From NCBI GenBank assembly GCA_021815405.1, contig JAKAGV010000014.1, positions 106,698-170,697 on the forward strand: DNA of 64,000 nt. The letters run 5' to 3'. This stretch comes from Bacteroidota bacterium (lineage in GTDB: Bacteria > Bacteroidota > Ignavibacteria > Ignavibacteriales > Ignavibacteriaceae). Every line of letters begins with the position of its first letter. The first letter of the stretch is position 1. A program made the position numbers and the translations under genes. The notes beneath the pieces are model-generated. The model saw only the letters and a program-made list of their open reading frames with translations. It had not been told where the DNA came from and made no database searches. This document shows positions 63,884 to 64,000 of the stretch, piece after piece.

Positions 63884-64000
63884 GATTAATTTTTAATTCA
63901 CACAACAGGTTTTTTATTTATATAATTGTAAACAGTTTAAGTTCAGCAATAAGAATTTTTAAAAATATGATAAAAGAAGAGGAAAATTATAAACAAATAG

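Larger units (their letters stand above)
62930..64000. other. Gene-free, repeat-rich end of the window
   Basis: No coding region. It holds TGGAT-type simple sequence (63070), REP-like words (63265-63350, 63530-63570), an interrupted palindrome around GCTAAAGCCG ... CAGCTTTAGCTGAC (63377-63480), three hairpins (63645-63748) and MITE copy 4. Confidence 0.6.

Noticed and set aside
1..64000. tRNA or rRNA genes.
   Set aside because: No T-arm (GTTCGAATC-like) with a matching acceptor stem and no rRNA signature was seen by eye; a covariance-model scan would settle this.

Overview
The window looks like a chromosomal contig from the Ignavibacteria / Bacteroidota-Chlorobi side of the tree. The evidence is a C-terminal type IX secretion sorting domain (QNYPNPFNPST... 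LKVYDILGREV) on a secreted glycoside hydrolase, a TonB receptor paired with a DUF4249-like lipoprotein, a one-piece pyruvate:ferredoxin oxidoreductase, AT-rich coding sequence, and many short palindromic intergenic elements. No rRNA or tRNA gene, CRISPR array or phage module was recognised.

Layout. 1-4.3 kb (+): a TonB-dependent receptor (5' end outside the window), a DUF4249-like lipoprotein and a PEGA/propeller lipoprotein. 4.5 kb: a Dps. 5.3-15.1 kb (+): a beta-mannan utilisation cluster with a secreted GH5-like enzyme carrying a sorting domain, a lipoprotein GH5_7-like mannanase, a GH2 beta-mannosidase, a sodium:solute symporter and a GH130 phosphorylase. 15.5-17.3 kb (-): an ECF sigma factor and its membrane anti-sigma factor.

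17.4-32 kb (almost all -) is an accessory region. It holds small outer-membrane beta-barrels, four paralogues of a lipoprotein family with a glycine-rich C-terminal hairpin, a LuxR-type regulator with a degenerate receiver, a four-helix-bundle gene between palindromic repeats, a large hybrid sensor kinase and an AbiEii-type nucleotidyltransferase pair. Several genes here are visibly broken (in-frame stops, a homopolymer frameshift, a lost ATG, a truncated copy). The noncoding DNA is unusually structured: 110-bp palindromic repeats, an 11-unit 21-bp tandem array, and a cluster of dyads sharing CAGT-N3-ACTG.

32-38.6 kb (+): PFOR, two small conserved proteins, and a zinc/manganese-type ABC ATPase and permease. 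39.4-48.6 kb (+): a heavy-metal-type RND efflux system (adaptor, pump, TolC-like channel) followed by envelope proteins. 48.6-49.3 kb (-): a HEPN/MNT pair. 49.8-54.1 kb (+): a DtxR/MntR regulator, a porin, an Nramp transporter and a tandem universal stress protein, suggesting a metal-homeostasis unit. 54.2-62.9 kb: class II photolyase, TrhO, a HEAGH membrane protein, a MORN/TonB protein, PdxB-like dehydrogenase (-), a GIY-YIG pseudogene and a UDP-sugar dehydrogenase.

Two noncoding observations stand out. A family of about 124-bp MITE-like elements is present in four copies (15.2, 25.0, 61.0 and 63.8 kb), each with terminal inverted repeats and a 5-bp target duplication; removing the 61.0-kb copy restores the GIY-YIG reading frame. 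Three genes at 21.8, 22.5 and 23.3 kb share a promoter (TTGACT-N17-TAWGTT) and leader, and the start-proximal part of that leader also precedes an unrelated barrel gene at 31.0 kb.
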